Below are positions 22,663-35,224 of a stretch of 64,000 nucleotides of DNA, one piece after another. The DNA lies in NCBI GenBank assembly GCA_002633005.1, contig NMRA01000683.1, positions 142,070 through 206,069 of the forward strand, read 5' to 3'. The stretch is from Phoronis australis. Taxonomy: Eukaryota > Phoronida > Phoronidae. A program made the position numbers and the translations under genes. Within the stretch, counting starts at the first letter, position 1; each line of letters opens with the position of its first letter. The notes under the pieces were generated by a model. The model was not told the origin of the DNA, ran no database searches, and was given only the letters and a program-made list of their open reading frames with translations.

Positions 22663-25409
22663 CAATGGGGCTATTCGGAGAATTCTCCTCGCGGTGTCAC
22701 TGCTGTACTAGTGGTGATTGAATTGCGCATGCGTGGCTGTCTGCATGTAAACAACTGGTAAAAGATGGAATTTTTATCAAAATACGTCGTCGCGCTAAGC
22801 CTTATTACTGCTAATTTCCCTGGCTCAAGTCTTCGACAGGTGGCCACAAATTCCCAAAAGACCTAAGGTTACTATATTCGTGGACAACTGCGGTCAACAG
22901 GGTCAACTAACTGACAAAAAAGTGTGTGGATGCTGAAGCCCCGTGTGTGCTCTATGTCTATGACTATGCAGTAATTCGGGGACTACACAACATTACTTGG
23001 TAAGTTTTTAGCAATCAGTTTCTATCAACATCGTTCGGTGATGTTATCCCCACCATTTACCCCACTGAGTAACAGTTTTATTGAGTGGAACTAAGTGTTT
23101 CTTTTTGGAAACTCACCCGATGCCGAGTACGCTAGCAGCACATATTCATATTGTCCTGGGTGGGAGTGCTCCCAAAATAAGAGGTGTATGGTACGTGATA
23201 CACAGAAGTCAAGAGTGACTTTTTCACAGCAGTTTCTCTTCAAAACTATGCTCTTTCCAATAAAATTCTCTAGATGAGTGAGTTTCCTTATTTTATCGTG
23301 GACCCCACCCCCAGGCCCACCAGCTCAGTTATCGAATTAACATGAATAAGTCTAAATTCAGTAAATGTCGTAACATTGCATTGGAAAAAATTGACACCTA
23401 GAATGAATTTTACTTGTTGAGATCAGAAGCACATTTTAAGTGTCATGAAAAATACACATTGTTTAATCACTTTTAGCCTGTTTCACATATTTTATGCAGT
23501 TATTAAATAAGACTTGGGTACAAAGATTATTAGTTTCTACATATAAACATGAAGATGAAACGTCAAGTATGTTCTGCCTTACTAAAGTAGTTTTGTCTTG
23601 TCTTTTCTTTTACAATTTGCTAATATTTCTATTCTGTTACACGCAAGGAAAAGCAACTGAAACCAACCGCCTGACCATCTATTTCACCGTTGGACAAAGT
23701 GAAAAGCAATCCTTTAGCAATAACCTGAGAGAATTGAACGTAATTCAGTAATTCAGCACCTGGTGTGCCTGATTATGGACTCCCTCACAATGTTGTTTCT
23801 TTCTGTGCTTTTTCAGTTTGCCATTTGTTTTTAAATACACTGATAATTGTTTATTCTCGAATCTTATGCATAGCAGCTAGCTACAATTGAAAACATACAA
23901 TAAGACAATCGATGCAGTCACTGAATGTCATTTCCCCATAATCTGTACCAAATTGAAAAGTTTTTACCAATAGTATAAAGCCTTTCTTCTGAAAGGAAAA
24001 TTTAATGTCACTCAGCTTTTGGGTTTCATTTCAGTGGGTTCTAGTTTCAATGGCCTATAGAAGCGCTTGTAAAAAAGGTCCAGTTTCAACACGTGGCTTT
24101 CTTTCATGTAACCTCATTCAGCCTCAATAACATCCACAATTAGACCCTTGAAGGTAAACACAGCAACATATCACTTGAACCGTTTTGAGCCCAAAATCAG
24201 ACTCTGAACTAGACCAGAGTGTGACTAGGTCTTCTTTAGCTTCAGTCCCTCATGTTTCTTCCAGGAAAGGATATAAGCTATTGTCCACACATGACTCATT
24301 GCCTATGAAAGGGCATCCTCACCAACAAGGCTTATTTGTGTAGCAGTCAGATGTAGTTCGTCTGGATACACAGACACTCCACTGGCACATTGTCTTATGG
24401 TAACTTAGTACTGCGATTCACATTTCTCCAGGGCCACTGACTTGCACATTGTGCTATGCAGCACTGCTGGTGTGTGGAAGTGCTGTGGGAAGAGAACGGA
24501 GTAACAAAGCTTGACTATGATACAGCTTGAAGTGGCCTTAAAATGTCACTGAACCTGGAACAAATATTGAAATATGAATAATTAAGTACTCCAGATTGGA
24601 TCAAAAATGTTATCTCTGTTTTTCAAAAATATATGGTGATTGGTCTACAGTTTCACATAAAAGTAAATAATTACTATTTTCAGAAACCAAGGGTGTATAT
24701 AATGAATATTGCATAAAACTGTGTCTTTATTTTTTATCCCTAGCCATAACAATTCTTTGAACGCATATCTTCTCTGCACGGTACAAGCCTTCAAACCTAA
24801 AAACCAAAGGTTACGTGAAAACGAACGTGCTAGATTTTCATTTTAACGTGTAGATTTCCAGAAGACATATGATAGGGAGTAAACAAATAGTCTAATGCAA
24901 TGGATATTTATCACTCACGTACCCTTTGCCATTGGGATTGGATTGTAATCTTAACTCATTAACCTGTATCGAGTTGACAGCATAAACATTCAGCATTGAT
25001 TGATGTAACTGTCACTGATAAACTTCTAGAAATCATTCCAAAAAAAATAATGCTTTGATGTACGAAAAGATTCCGATTGCTACGTCAAGTATCGTATCAC
25101 ATATCACAACATACAAAGATTAACCAGACTCTGGCTGGCGACTGACTGCCGCGAAGTCGACATCGGCGAGTGCCTCAGTTAACAGGCATCGGTAGAATAA
25201 TCATGGAATAATCGTTTAAATAATCACAAACCTTACCTTTGTATGAGGTCGTGCTTACTTCCTTTTTACGCAATCTCAGATTCAGTTGGCACGACTGCAA
25301 GCCATTTCACCATGTATTTAAAGGGCTCGCGAAATCGAGGCTGTTAAACCATCACCACTAGTACACGCACGCCCTATAGTTATTGTAGATTTTCTGAATA
25401 GCCCCATTG
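22663..25409. repeat. 2.7-kb segment with inverted ends
   Basis: The left end has CAATGGGGCTATTC at 22663-22676 and GTACTAGTGGTGAT about 40 bases inward. The right end carries the exact complements, GAATAGCCCCATTG at 25396-25409 and ATCACCACTAGTAC at about 25351-25364. This could be a 2.75-kb TIR element or two opposed copies of a short repeat; no clear target duplication is seen. Next to the left arm is GCGCATGCG, an NRF1-like site, and an ATG frame with a signal-peptide-like start (MEFLSKYVVALSLI at about 22766). Protein-like pieces follow in shifting frames up to about 23270, but a gene cannot be supported. Confidence 0.4.
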
Positions 25410-28080
25410 ACCTACCGCCAAGACCTACGACTGACGTCTTAACTGACCAATCACAACGCAGCATTATTGACACACCATCGTCTGCGTTTCCAAGCCGCCA
25501 TTTTGCCCGACAAGTAACACGTTGTCGTGTAAAACGAATTTTAGTCTAAGGCTCAAGAAAATAAGCGATAATAAAGGCGAAACGATGTTGACTTTACGTT
25601 TGTAATTCCGAAAGCCGTCATGTTGCTCAGGAAGAATATCCCGTCATTTTTAGGCATCTCCTAAACTGAAAACTGGTGTCGAAAATAATAAACTATGGAT
25701 CAAACTGTGTGAACGGCCACACGAGACGCTGAACTTGGCAATGGTGCTTGATTTCTAGAAGGTTAAACAAAAATATATTTTATATTTGGTACTCACTTTT
25801 CATTTTGGTGGCTGGAGTGTAGGCCTACCTGATTTTGACTCCTTAGTTTTACTCGTCAGGCCGCTTTTGTCTCGGCACATGATTGATCTCAGCACTAGCC
25901 CTAGTGGTCGTCCCCGGAAATTGTTTTAAAAGAAAGATATTTTTATTATTTATATTTCATTTATTTCGACCTAATGGACATCATTTCACGGTTTCATAAC
26001 AGAGGCATATCTTTTGTTATTTGTATATCCGTAGGGTGGAATTCAGCTGCTCAGGGAGAGGCACTGGAATACTGAACTCAAAGCCTTGTTCCAGCAGTTG
26101 TCACGAAAAAATATAAACTCCTGAATTAACTTTTGATAAGAACCTCTTGTATACAATTCGCTTGTAGAGTTAGTTGTAGAGTTAGATAGAAATCATTCTG
26201 AAGTTTTTCAAATAGAATTAGAGTTAATTTTGTGAATAGCCATTTTTGTCGTTACACCAGACCTGTCATCCTTTGTAACCATACCACACTTAAGTGATCA
26301 TGCTACTTTTGAAATTAATTGAAAGTTACCTTTATGCAATGAAACACAAACTTCGAAGTTCATTGGAAGGTAGGCCTAACTGAATGTCTTAATGGTGCAA
26401 TTACGGCCGATTACATGCATTAATTTGACTTGGACACAGCCCTACACCTACCGGAGCTAACTTCTTGACTAGGACAAGATATCTGTGTACTTGAACTATG
26501 AACCTGATATTTTTATCACAATATTTCGTTAGAAAAGCGTAAACAGTTCTATAGACTGGACCTACTTTACTCTGGAAATTCCATTAGTTGTGACCTACTC
26601 TTATTTGGCGGAATTTAGCAGACGGCAGAATAACAATATTGGTGAATCTTCACGCTCCTTTTTCAATTCAGATGACTTAGACGCTTTCTGAGCCATCTAA
26701 TGGCCATTTTATTATACTAAAACGCCAGTAGAAGCACACCGTTTGCGGTGCTATCGTGGGCGCATTTCAATGCTCCACGTTGTCTTTGTTTATGTTACTA
26801 TTACACCCTGTTATTTTTCACATTTAGGTACACTATTAGATTTTAGAATCAAAAAATAATATTTTTAAACCTGTCGGCCATGCAAAATTAGGATTCTTTA
26901 CGAATTAAATTACTTAATTATTTTCATCTGCTGTAATCACGCAACATCAACAACTGATGAAGGGGTTTCTAATCATGCTATTCGGTTTAAAAACGGCGGA
27001 CTTGCGAAAAGTTTTAGTGAGAGTAAATTTCATAGGAATAACAACACTGGAACAAACAAATACGCAAACAAATGCCACGCACGCACTGCGCAAACTCAGC
27101 AGATCGAAGTTGGCATGCCGGAGCTGGATCTCTATGCTACTAACCTACTTGATGACTATCTCTGCCACCTGGTGATGCGAAATACCAACAAAAAGGCTAA
27201 TTGTCCCTAATTGTTCTAGCCTGTGTGTCCTCTACGATCAATGGTTTTCTTTGGGCATATTGTGCAAAGCAACTTTTGAATAGGACCGTCTTAAAACCTG
27301 ATTACGCACGATATGTTCTCCCTAAATCGTGTGTAATCGTGTACCCTGGTCATTGATGGGACTTTAAAGAGATTCTGCAATTTGTGACATTCATGTATTG
27401 TTCAGCGTGAGAAAAAATTAATGCAAACTGGTTTGTGAGCAAAATTAAACGAGCGTGAGTATCTCATTGGTATCGTAACGATGCTGCTAACTGCGTTGAC
27501 CATGACGGATACTCAACTACACAGACGTCATTTGTCACTTCGCTCGCAAACCCAAGGCGTGGGAAAATCAGAATAAGCCTAACAACCACGTAAGGGGTCG
27601 CGGCAATTAGCATATTTTATGACTAAGATATTACAACGATCACTTTTTTTTAAAGTATTTTCTTTACGCACCAATTCTTTCGGCGAGGAGTCGCATTTAC
27701 TGACATTTACTCCAATGCCAAACCCTAGACTGCATGCGTTGTTGGTTAACACAAGTGATTAAATCACAAATACTTTTTCAACATTACTTTTCTAGTTGGA
27801 ATGGGGGTGGATCCCAACACGGAAATTTTAGTCGAGCGTTATCAATGCGCCAACGTATCTAATCCACTCTCATCATTAATACATAACGACAAAATATTGT
27901 TTTGACAAAATCACCAAAAGATATTTGTAGCACGGGCCTCATACAGTAGGGCACCTGGTGCAGAGTAATATACCCAAGGCTGAAACAACACAAATTACTT
28001 CAATTTGTTGATAAAGGAGTAATTTTGTAGGGAATTAAATCGAAAAGGCGCATTTTCGTTATAATTTTTTCGTGGCATCC
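25410..28080. other. Non-coding stretch
   Basis: The only motif of note is GCCGCCATTTTG (YY1-like) near 25494-25505, close to CCAAT at about 25448. This hints at a promoter, but no first exon could be tied to it. The short open frame at 26957-27175 shows no domain. Confidence 0.35.
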
Positions 28081-28210
28081 GTTTGCAGGGAAATGATCGT
28101 ACTAAGTCACACATAGAGCGACGCGTCCAGTGCTGCAGTGGGGCGTAGGCGCACGTAGGCGCAGACAACCACCTTGTGGCTTTGAATATGGCACCTACGC
28201 ACCGTAAGTT

Positions 28211-28715
28211 ATGTTGAATGCTCAAGTTTATACGCTGGGCTTTGGGAGCCTACTTATCTCTAATTTTACCACTACGGCACTGGTCCTGTACGCCTCGTTT
28301 CTAGGTGAGTACCCCTCGATGTGAAACTAGTGATTTGGTTTTAAATGAAGTGTATTGTGACTTGGAAACTGATATGCATTACCATATCCTTCTTAAGCCG
28401 AGCTTTATTTCTGAAGTATATTTACTACAATTCGCGTACCCGTGCAAATTCACGAGTGTTTTCCGAATCTTATAGAATTTGTGTCTGTAAGTCAGTTGAT
28501 TCTTGAGTGTTAACAAAAATGTTGAACATGTTAAGAACATTGGTTTTGAACTATTGACAAAGCTGAATTGATATCGAATTGAATTTTAGTCGGTTAAAGT
28601 CAATGTAAGCTCTGCTCACATTCGTTATATGCTTGCAGCCATTCAAGGCGGGATCGGGACGTTCGTAAACTCTGTCGGGTTCAACCGAAACACTTCGGGT
28701 ATTTGCGTAGTCTGA
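28211..28715 (+). CDS. Candidate two-exon small membrane protein
   Basis: Exon 1 (28211-28304) starts at an ATG preceded in frame by TAA. It encodes MLNAQVYTLGFGSLLISN and a hydrophobic stretch up to YASFL, and ends at a strong donor (CTAG/GTGAGT). Exon 2 (28639-28715) follows an acceptor, ATGCTTGCAG, in matching phase and adds 25 residues (AIQGGIGTFVNSVGF...) to a TGA at 28713-28715. The product would be 55 residues with one long or two short membrane helices, perhaps in the secretory pathway. About 100 bases upstream are CpG-rich against an AT-rich background, as a promoter would be. I do not recognise the family, and exon 2 might have other ends. Confidence 0.35.
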
Positions 28716-28992
28716 ACTTCCCTAGGAAGTGAACTTTACTTTTAAAGACTGTGTACGAATTAACAGCTAATGTGTTTTGATAAAAACGGATGGAAATTGT
28801 CCTCATGTAACAACAAATTTGAGTCACGAGTTTTGTAGTCACAGAACGTTTCCTCTACCATTTACAGAATGATTAGGTGTCAGTGCATTTCTGAAAAGAA
28901 GTAAACGACAAGCCTGATTATCAACAATTACATTTACTTTAAATACCATTTCATCTTTCTCAAGCTATCATTTAGCTGCCAAAAGGATGTTT

Positions 28993-29118
28993 ATTGACCA
29001 TCGCCTCTGTTGACTTTGATGTTTTAGTCGGTGTGAGGCATAATTCGCCGAAAAGCTTCCGGCGAGTGGAGCGCCTATAGGAGCTGCTCTCGTCGGGCCA
29101 ACAGAGGCGATGGTCATT
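28993..29118. repeat. Small MITE-like inverted repeat
   Basis: GACCATCGCCTCTGTTG at 28996-29012 is the exact complement of 29099-29115, and the match extends to about 20 bases with one difference. The 126-base unit holds a smaller hairpin (GCCGAAAAGCTTCCGGC). No coding capacity. Confidence 0.65.
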
Positions 29119-29748
29119 GCCTATTTGTTTATAACACTTACATGTTCCTTAGCAATTAAGTGAGTCTGTGTGTCAAACACCATTTTAGTATACCAAGGTT
29201 CTTGTTTTGCGAAATCAACGGTTCGGCAAAGGTGACTGGCGTTGGACGCGATTACACGTACATGTACGTGTATGTGTGTGTGCCATAAGTCGGGCAGTCT
29301 GGCACTTAAAATCATGCTCATCACAAAACTTTGATCCGGATCTGATTAGCTTTGCTGTGTATTTAGTTTGACTAAACACGCCACCCGTTTAATACCTTAC
29401 GTGTAGTTAGCCGGGATTTTTTTTCAAATCTTTAACTTAAAGACCTTCTCTTAAGGGGTTATTCTATGTCAAACTATAGGTCTGTCCCGGTGTACACGCA
29501 GATAATTTAAAAGCTCTCCTTTGTCCAGGAGGTGAGAAAGCGCTCTGATTTTATTGACTTAGTTTTAAAAGTTAGGCACATTTTCACATTGGTCGTGTCA
29601 GAAACCGCCGAGGTGTATGGCCGTAAAATATTCCGATTCCAACCGCTTAAAAATGCCGGTATCGAAAGGTATCCCAAAGAAAGGAGATTCTGTTCGGTTC
29701 AGTATTGACCCGACGCACTTGGTTGAGAAAACTCGCTCAAGTTAAGAA
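29119..29748. other. Non-coding stretch
   Basis: No supported feature; a short CA/TG-rich patch lies at 29255-29285. Confidence 0.35.
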
Positions 29749-30192
29749 ACAATAACATCTAAATAAAGATTCCCCAAACATCTGACCGTAGCATATAAAA
29801 TCGAGTTCTCGTTTCACAACAGCTTTCTGTCAGGAAACACTGAATTAGCATGCGCTCACACGGCCTCGGTGCCCGGTCACTTACATGTACCTCTTTTGCA
29901 TCTAAAGCCGGTAACACAATGATTTATTCATTGCTGGCTTCTCCTAAAATTTGCTGTCACGAACACTCTAAAAGAATTACGAACTGTATCTTATGAGACA
30001 GACTTTGTTTCAGTTTATTGGTTGGGGTGAGAATAATTCATTTTGAAACAGAACGCACAATAATAAACGTCAACATGGCAACTTGCAATCCCGACTTAGA
30101 CGAGATCTCATCCGACGAAGACTTTACAGGTTGATCGTTAGGTTTCACTGATTATCAGTTAGTACCAGAATACACTGATTAAGGAATACTAA
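29749..30192 (+). mobile_element. P2X7-domain TIR element, copy 2, left part (cut by Gypsy insertion)
   Basis: Collinear with 38151-38583 in copy 3: CTAAATAAAGA, TTCACAACAG, CATGCGCTCACACGGCCTCG, CTAAAGCCGGTAACAC and the ATG at about 30075 (ATGGCAACTTGCAATCCC). The frame reads MATCNPDLDEISSDEDF, a stop, then GFTDYQLVPEYTD. This is the acidic start plus the G-[YF]-x-[FV]-x-P-E-Y-[ST]-[DE]-x-E motif that leads P2X7 C-terminal-type domains. It resumes at 35023 beyond the Gypsy element. The terminal-repeat end is not seen, so the copy is 5' truncated. Confidence 0.65.
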
Positions 30193-30424
30193 TGTGACGG
30201 GACGTTCGTAAAATGTAACAGAGCAAGTCTCCACTGAGCATCAAAAATGTGTATTTCACTTCATCAGGTATACGCTCAGTTCAGTTACACATGATAACGA
30301 CCAGTTTCATGTTGGCAAAGGAAGGAAACACCCTTCTCCCAAGCCTGTCGCTAGCGAAGTGCCCGACACATACAGTCGCTCCGCATGCCCACGTAACAAA
30401 GGCGCACTGAGACGCAACAAAGAC
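30193..30424. repeat. Rearranged 5' LTR: 19 bases direct plus 211 bases inverted
   Basis: Bases 30193-30211 equal the first 19 bases of the 3' LTR (TGTGACGGGACGTTCGTAA). After two A residues, 30214-30424 is the reverse complement of 34812-35022, gap-free over 211 bases with about 12 mismatches counted by eye. The 58 bases 34754-34811 have no counterpart. Gag coding starts immediately after. Confidence 0.9.
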
Positions 30425-31185
30425 GTTCATTGAGGGGCAGTGCCGCTGAATTGCTTGAATCTGATTTGTCTGTAAACGAATTGCTTGGTAAGTTAAAGTC
30501 TAGATACGGTGATGTGTTACCTGTTGGAAAAATTGTTGAAAAATTCTACAGTTCTAGACAGGATAAAAATGAAAGCGTTACCGAATGGGCTGCGCGCTTA
30601 GAGAAATTAGTAGTTCAAAAGAAAATGTCCAAATCATGCTCTATTCCGAAAGAGGCGCTGCCAGCTGTGCTAAAATCACATTTTGTGTCTGATTTGCTGT
30701 CGAATGACGTCAGCGTTGGTCGAAAGCATTTTGTGGAACGCAATAGTGAGGAATCATTTGACGAGCTACTGATTTGCGCCCGTCGTTTAGACACTGAGTT
30801 CAGCAGAAAATCGCAGTCACATCACTCTCTTGATAGTGGTGATAAAACTGGTAAAATGGTCACTATGATAGATGCTTTGGCTAAAAGAATAGAGAAACTT
30901 GAAGGTAGTTTCACTCGAAATAGGTCCAATGTAGTTTTCAACGCGAACTCTAAGTTCCGCGGACAACCCTATGGTAATGTGAACTGGCAACGTTCAGAAC
31001 AACAAGGTATTGGCCAGTCTACTGATGTGCGGGCTGACAACTCTTTACCCAGATTTGACGGCGTTTGTTTCCGGTGGCATAAATACGGTCATAGGGTTGC
31101 CAATTGCACGGTTGCTTTAAACTTCAATCGGTCGTCGACGGGGGGGGGGGCTTCCGACCGAACGCATGGAAAGCCCCCTCAGTAG
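30425..31185 (+). pseudogene. Gypsy gag (N-terminally truncated, frameshifted)
   Basis: One open frame holds capsid-like sequence (ELLGKLKSRYGDVLPVGKI, SVTEWAARLEKL) and a nucleocapsid knuckle near 31060-31110. The knuckle reads CFRWHKYGHRVANC: the second cysteine of the CCHC pattern is tryptophan, so zinc binding is probably lost. A run of ten G at about 31140-31150 shifts the frame before the protease. The N-terminus is cut by the inverted LTR piece. Confidence 0.85.
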
Positions 31186-31189
31186 GCTT

Positions 31190-34100
31190 AGTAGGGGAGT
31201 CCTTTGAAAAGGAATTTATGATTGCAAATGTGAGATGTATATGTTTACTCGATACAGGTTCTAGAGTAAGTACGATCTCCGAGAGCTTGTGTCAGCATAT
31301 TGGTTTGTCTGTGCTGCCTATTTCAGATATTACTGGACCTTTGTGTGTTGAGTGCGCTAACGGAAAAGTTTTGCCTGACAAGGGTTATGTTAGTGTCACT
31401 GTTGGAGTACCCGATACCGATGAGTCAATTGATGTTTTGTTTTTGGTTGTTCCAAACAATTCTTATAATTTCAGTGTTAATGTTATAGTGGGTACTAATG
31501 CTTTGCGTGTTTTGATCGATCTCGTTGATAATGACGATCGCTCGGACTGGTTGCTGTTGTTGAAAAATGTTATGTTTAATCGTGAAACCTCTCTTTCAGG
31601 CGTTGTTAAGACTGACATACCTGTTACCATTCCGTCTGGAATGTCCCATCGATGCTTGTATTTGTGTTAACCCATGTACATCTTGTAGTTTACAGGTTGT
31701 CACCGAAGAGTATGGTTCACTGTCACTTCCTAGTAACTTGCAGGTGTGGCCCACATTGCATGAGATTAACCCTGGGGATCATATGATTCAGCTGAGAATT
31801 CTGAGGAGTTCATAATAAGCCCAGATTTAAGTATTGAGCAGCGCAGCCGAGCCGAATGATTTGGATCTTGGTCATGTTACTCAGGCTCAGCATAAGATAC
31901 ATTGACAAGGGATGCTCCTTTTAAACACCGACATCGCTCTATTCCTCCTAACATGTTGGATGAAGTTAGAGCTCACTTAAAGGATATGTTGCAACTGGGG
32001 GTTATCAGACCGTCCACTAGTAAATATGCTTCTAGTATTGTCTTAGTACGTAAGAAGTCTGGAGAGTTGCGATTTTGCTTAGATTTTCGTAAATTGAACG
32101 AGATCACGGTAAAGGATGCTTATGCTTTGCCTAGTGCGACTGAAAATTTGCATACGCTCCATGGTTCTCAATATTTTGCAACTCTTGACATGAAATCTGC
32201 TTATTTGCTAGTAGATATAGCAGAGGAAGACAAGCATATCGCGGCATTCACTGTAGGTCCACTCGGAGTGCAATAGACTTCAGTTTGACTTAACCAATGC
32301 TCATGCAACGTTTCAACGAGTGATGGAGATGTGTATGGGGGACTTGTATTTGTCTGAGTGTTTGATATTGTTGGATGATATTTTGGTGTTTAGTGATACA
32401 TTTGAGAATCATCTAACCCGATTGAGAAATGTGTTTCAACGCGTATGTGAGTTTGGTATGAAACTTAAACCGTCAAAATGTGAGTTCTTTAAGCAGCGAA
32501 CTGTGTATTTGGGTCACGTGATTTCTCAACAACGGGTCGAATGTGATCCCGATGAGATAGAGGTTGTGTTGGATTGGCCTAATCCAAAGTGTGTGAAAGA
32601 CTTGCAAAGTTTTTTAGTTTTCGTTGGGTTTTATTCAAGACATTGCATCAATTGCTCAGCCTCTTCATGCACTTACAAAGGGAGTAACGGGTCGTAAACG
32701 TAATTCTTCTGATACCTCAAATGGACTGTTTGTTTGGGGTGATAAAGAAGAGTATGCTTTTGAAGAACTTAAACTCAGGTGCACGAGTAGCCCTGTACTG
32801 GCATTTGCGGATTTTACGCAGCCATTTTCTGTGACGCCAGCATGACGTTGTTAGGTGCGGTATTATATCAGGAGTCGGGGGGATTGAATAGACCCATTGC
32901 CTTTGCGAGTCGTTGTTTGAGTGAAGCCGAGAAACGTTATCCTGTACATAAACTTGAGTTTCTGGCTCTTAAGTGGTCCATAACGTCTAAGTTTCACGAT
33001 TACCTATACGGCGGTTTGCCGTTTGTAGTGTACACTGACAATAACCCTGTTACATATGCATTGTCTACAGCTACTCTGGATACAGGCTCTCAGAGGTGGG
33101 TTTCTGAGTAAGCGAATTATAATTTTCAGATTGTGTACAAGACTGGTAAGTCGAACTTAGACGCTGACGAGCTGTCAAGAATAGTGTGGCCTGATCACGG
33201 CCAGGCTTTGCTTTGTGGTGTTACGACACGTAGTGGGTTGGACTTTTCGTCGTCATTCCCTACTCTAACAAACGCCGAATTAGTGAATTTACAACGTAAT
33301 GATATTATTCTTGGTGGGGTGATGGAATGCTTGCGAGCAAAACGTAAGCCTGATGACACCGCAAATAGCGGTGTACGGAAATATTTGAAGTATTGGAGTG
33401 ATCTGTACTTAGATCGGGAATGCTGTTCATAAACAGGGTCTCTTCAGTTGATAATGAAGTTGTTAGTATGTTAGTTGTGCCACAGTCGCTACGAAGTGAG
33501 ATTATGGTGTCTCTGCGCACGATGCAGCTGGGCACCAAGGGTATGAGAGAAAATTTTCTTTGATTAGCAATCGCTACTTTTGGGTAGGCATGCAAAAAGA
33601 TGTGGCAGACTATTGCAAATCATGTGCGAGGTGTCAAATTTCTAAGGGTCCATACAAGAAACCGAGGACTACCATGAGTCACTTGACTGCATGTAGACCC
33701 AATAAAGTGTTAGTCGTTGATTTTACTGTTCTAGAGCCGTACAGTGACGGTAGGGAAAACGTCTTCTTGGTGATGACTGACGTATTCACGAAGTTTACGC
33801 AGGTTGTTGTGACACGCAATCAAACTGCCCTAACTGTTGCCAAGGCTCTGACTGAGCAATGGCTCAATAAGTTCGGTATTCCGGACAGGATTCATCATAT
33901 AGCGATCAGGGTCGCAATTTTGAAAGCGATTTGGTTAAACAGTTGTGCAAATTATATGACATTCAGAAATCCCGTACAACCCCATATCATCCTGAGGGAA
34001 ATTCACAGTGTGAGCGTTTTAATCGCACATTGCATAATCTGTTGAAAACTTTGCCAATTGATCACAAGCGTAAATGGCCGCAGTTTGTGCATGATCTGGT

Positions 34101-34559
34101 GATGTCGTATAATTCTACTCCACACAGCACTACTAAGTACTCTCCGTTTTTCTTGTTCTTTGGCAGGGAACCGAAATTTCCTTTGGATTTTCCCCTGCGG
34201 TTTGATGCAGCAAATCCGGCATACTGTTGCACAGATGAGTATGTAAAGTTAGAGCAGATAAAATGAAAGACACTTGGCAGCGTGCTCGGTATTTTACTGA
34301 CACTTCGAATGATAGAAATAAAGCTAGAAATGATACACGTGCGTTCGCCCAATCACTTCCGGTTGGTGCAACGGTATTTCTGAGAGAACTCAGTATCATA
34401 GGGAGGAATAAAATTCAGAATGCATTTGGTTCAGTTCCTTATTGTATTGTCTCTCGGAGAAATAATGTGTATTCTGTGCGGGCGGCAGATGGTGCCGGAC
34501 CGATTAAAACTGTAAATAGGTCGGACATCTTGAATGGTAGGGACTTGGTAGGTCTCTAG
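31190..34559 (+). pseudogene. Gypsy pol: protease, RT, RNase H, integrase (multiply broken)
   Basis: The protease has its LLDTGS active site at about 31245-31262. A stop and frame changes follow at 31670-31900. The RT begins near 31920 (GVIRPSTSKYASSIVLVRKK, FCLDFRKLN, ATLDMKSAY) and breaks at 32274. It resumes with the catalytic LLDDILVFS near 32365-32391 and LGHVIS. RNase H follows (GAVLYQE, RPIAFASRCLS, HKLEFLALKW, VYTDNNPVTYAL), then DADELSR. The integrase shows CKSCARCQ of the zinc domain, VVDFTVLEP with the first catalytic aspartate, a frame break just at the second aspartate segment (about 33890), and [18 protein letters not shown] with the glutamate. A C-terminal tail runs to the stop at 34557-34559. 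At least six breaks; the element is dead. Confidence 0.9.
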
Positions 34560-34734
34560 TATTTGGAGTTTTGCTGCTGTTGAGAGCGCGCCAGGCGTTG
34601 TCGTGCTGAAAGTGGAATGTGCGTTGTGATGTCTGTAGCCAGCGAGGAGTCTGAATGATTTCCATTTCACTGCGTTTTGTTTTCATATTGTATGTTAATG
34701 ATGTCGGGACGACATTTTTTGTTAGTGGGGAGAT

Positions 34735-35022
34735 TGTGACGGGACGTTCGTAACTTTACGCTTATTGTTATTCTTATTTATTTGCAAATGTTCAGTTATT
34801 CCTATGCTAATGTCTTTGTTGCGTCTTAGTGCGCCTTTGTTACGTGGGCATGCGGGGCGACTGTATGTGTCGGGCACTTCGCTAGCGACAGGCTTAGGAG
34901 AAGGGTGTTCCCTTCCTTTGCTTACATGAAATTGATCGTTATCATGTATAACTGAACTGAACGTATGCCTGATGAGGTGAAATACACATTTTTGATGCTC
35001 AGTGGAGACTTGCTCTGTTACA
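34735..35022 (+). repeat. Gypsy 3' LTR
   Basis: 288 bases starting TGTGACGGG and ending CTGTTACA (TG...CA), preceded by a purine-rich tract GTGGGGAGAT. The right flank CTAG rejoins the interrupted P2X7-domain element. Confidence 0.9.
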
Positions 35023-35224
35023 CTAGAGAGGCGCTATGAACGTACACTGACAGGGGAACGCATGGATATTTACGAAAACCGTTTGGATGACGTGTCATGG
35101 TTGTTAGTGCGCTAACTGCACAATAATGGAAACGACTGACGCTTGCGTCTGCTGTCACGAAATTCTGCAAGTAAAACGCCTGTTTGGAGAAGCGCAGGTG
35201 TTTCTCACGGACCATCCTGATTTT
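35023..35224 (+). mobile_element. P2X7-domain TIR element, copy 2, right part
   Basis: After the Gypsy insertion the frame continues LERRYERTLTGERMDIYENR, a stop, then ACVCCHEILQ and VFLTDHPDF. The order (glutamate-rich lead, NRL-D.-.W, CVCC with a following E-I, then TDHP-F) is that of the zinc-coordinating cysteine domain at the C-terminus of P2X7 receptors and of many stand-alone invertebrate P2X7-like proteins. It ends at about 35224, where an L1-like LINE begins on the other strand. Copies 3 and 4 lose similarity after YSDEE...GRME, so this is the only copy here with the cysteine core. Confidence 0.65.

Larger units (their letters stand above)
30193..35022 (+). mobile_element. Ty3/Gypsy LTR retrotransposon with rearranged 5' LTR
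   Basis: The element has gag, protease, reverse transcriptase, RNase H and integrase in Gypsy order, and an intact-looking 3' LTR (34735-35022). It sits in copy 2 of the P2X7-domain element: CTAA on the left (30189-30192) and CTAG on the right (35023-35026) look like a 4-base target duplication with one change. The expected 5' LTR is replaced by 19 bases of LTR start in direct orientation followed by 211 bases of LTR in inverted orientation. The primer-binding site, leader and the start of gag are missing. Frameshifts throughout make it defective. No envelope-type frame was seen. Confidence 0.9.

Noticed and set aside
23494-23751. 85-codon frame with hydrophobic segment
   Set aside because: The hydrophobic run looks like an intron pyrimidine tract; no domain or start context.
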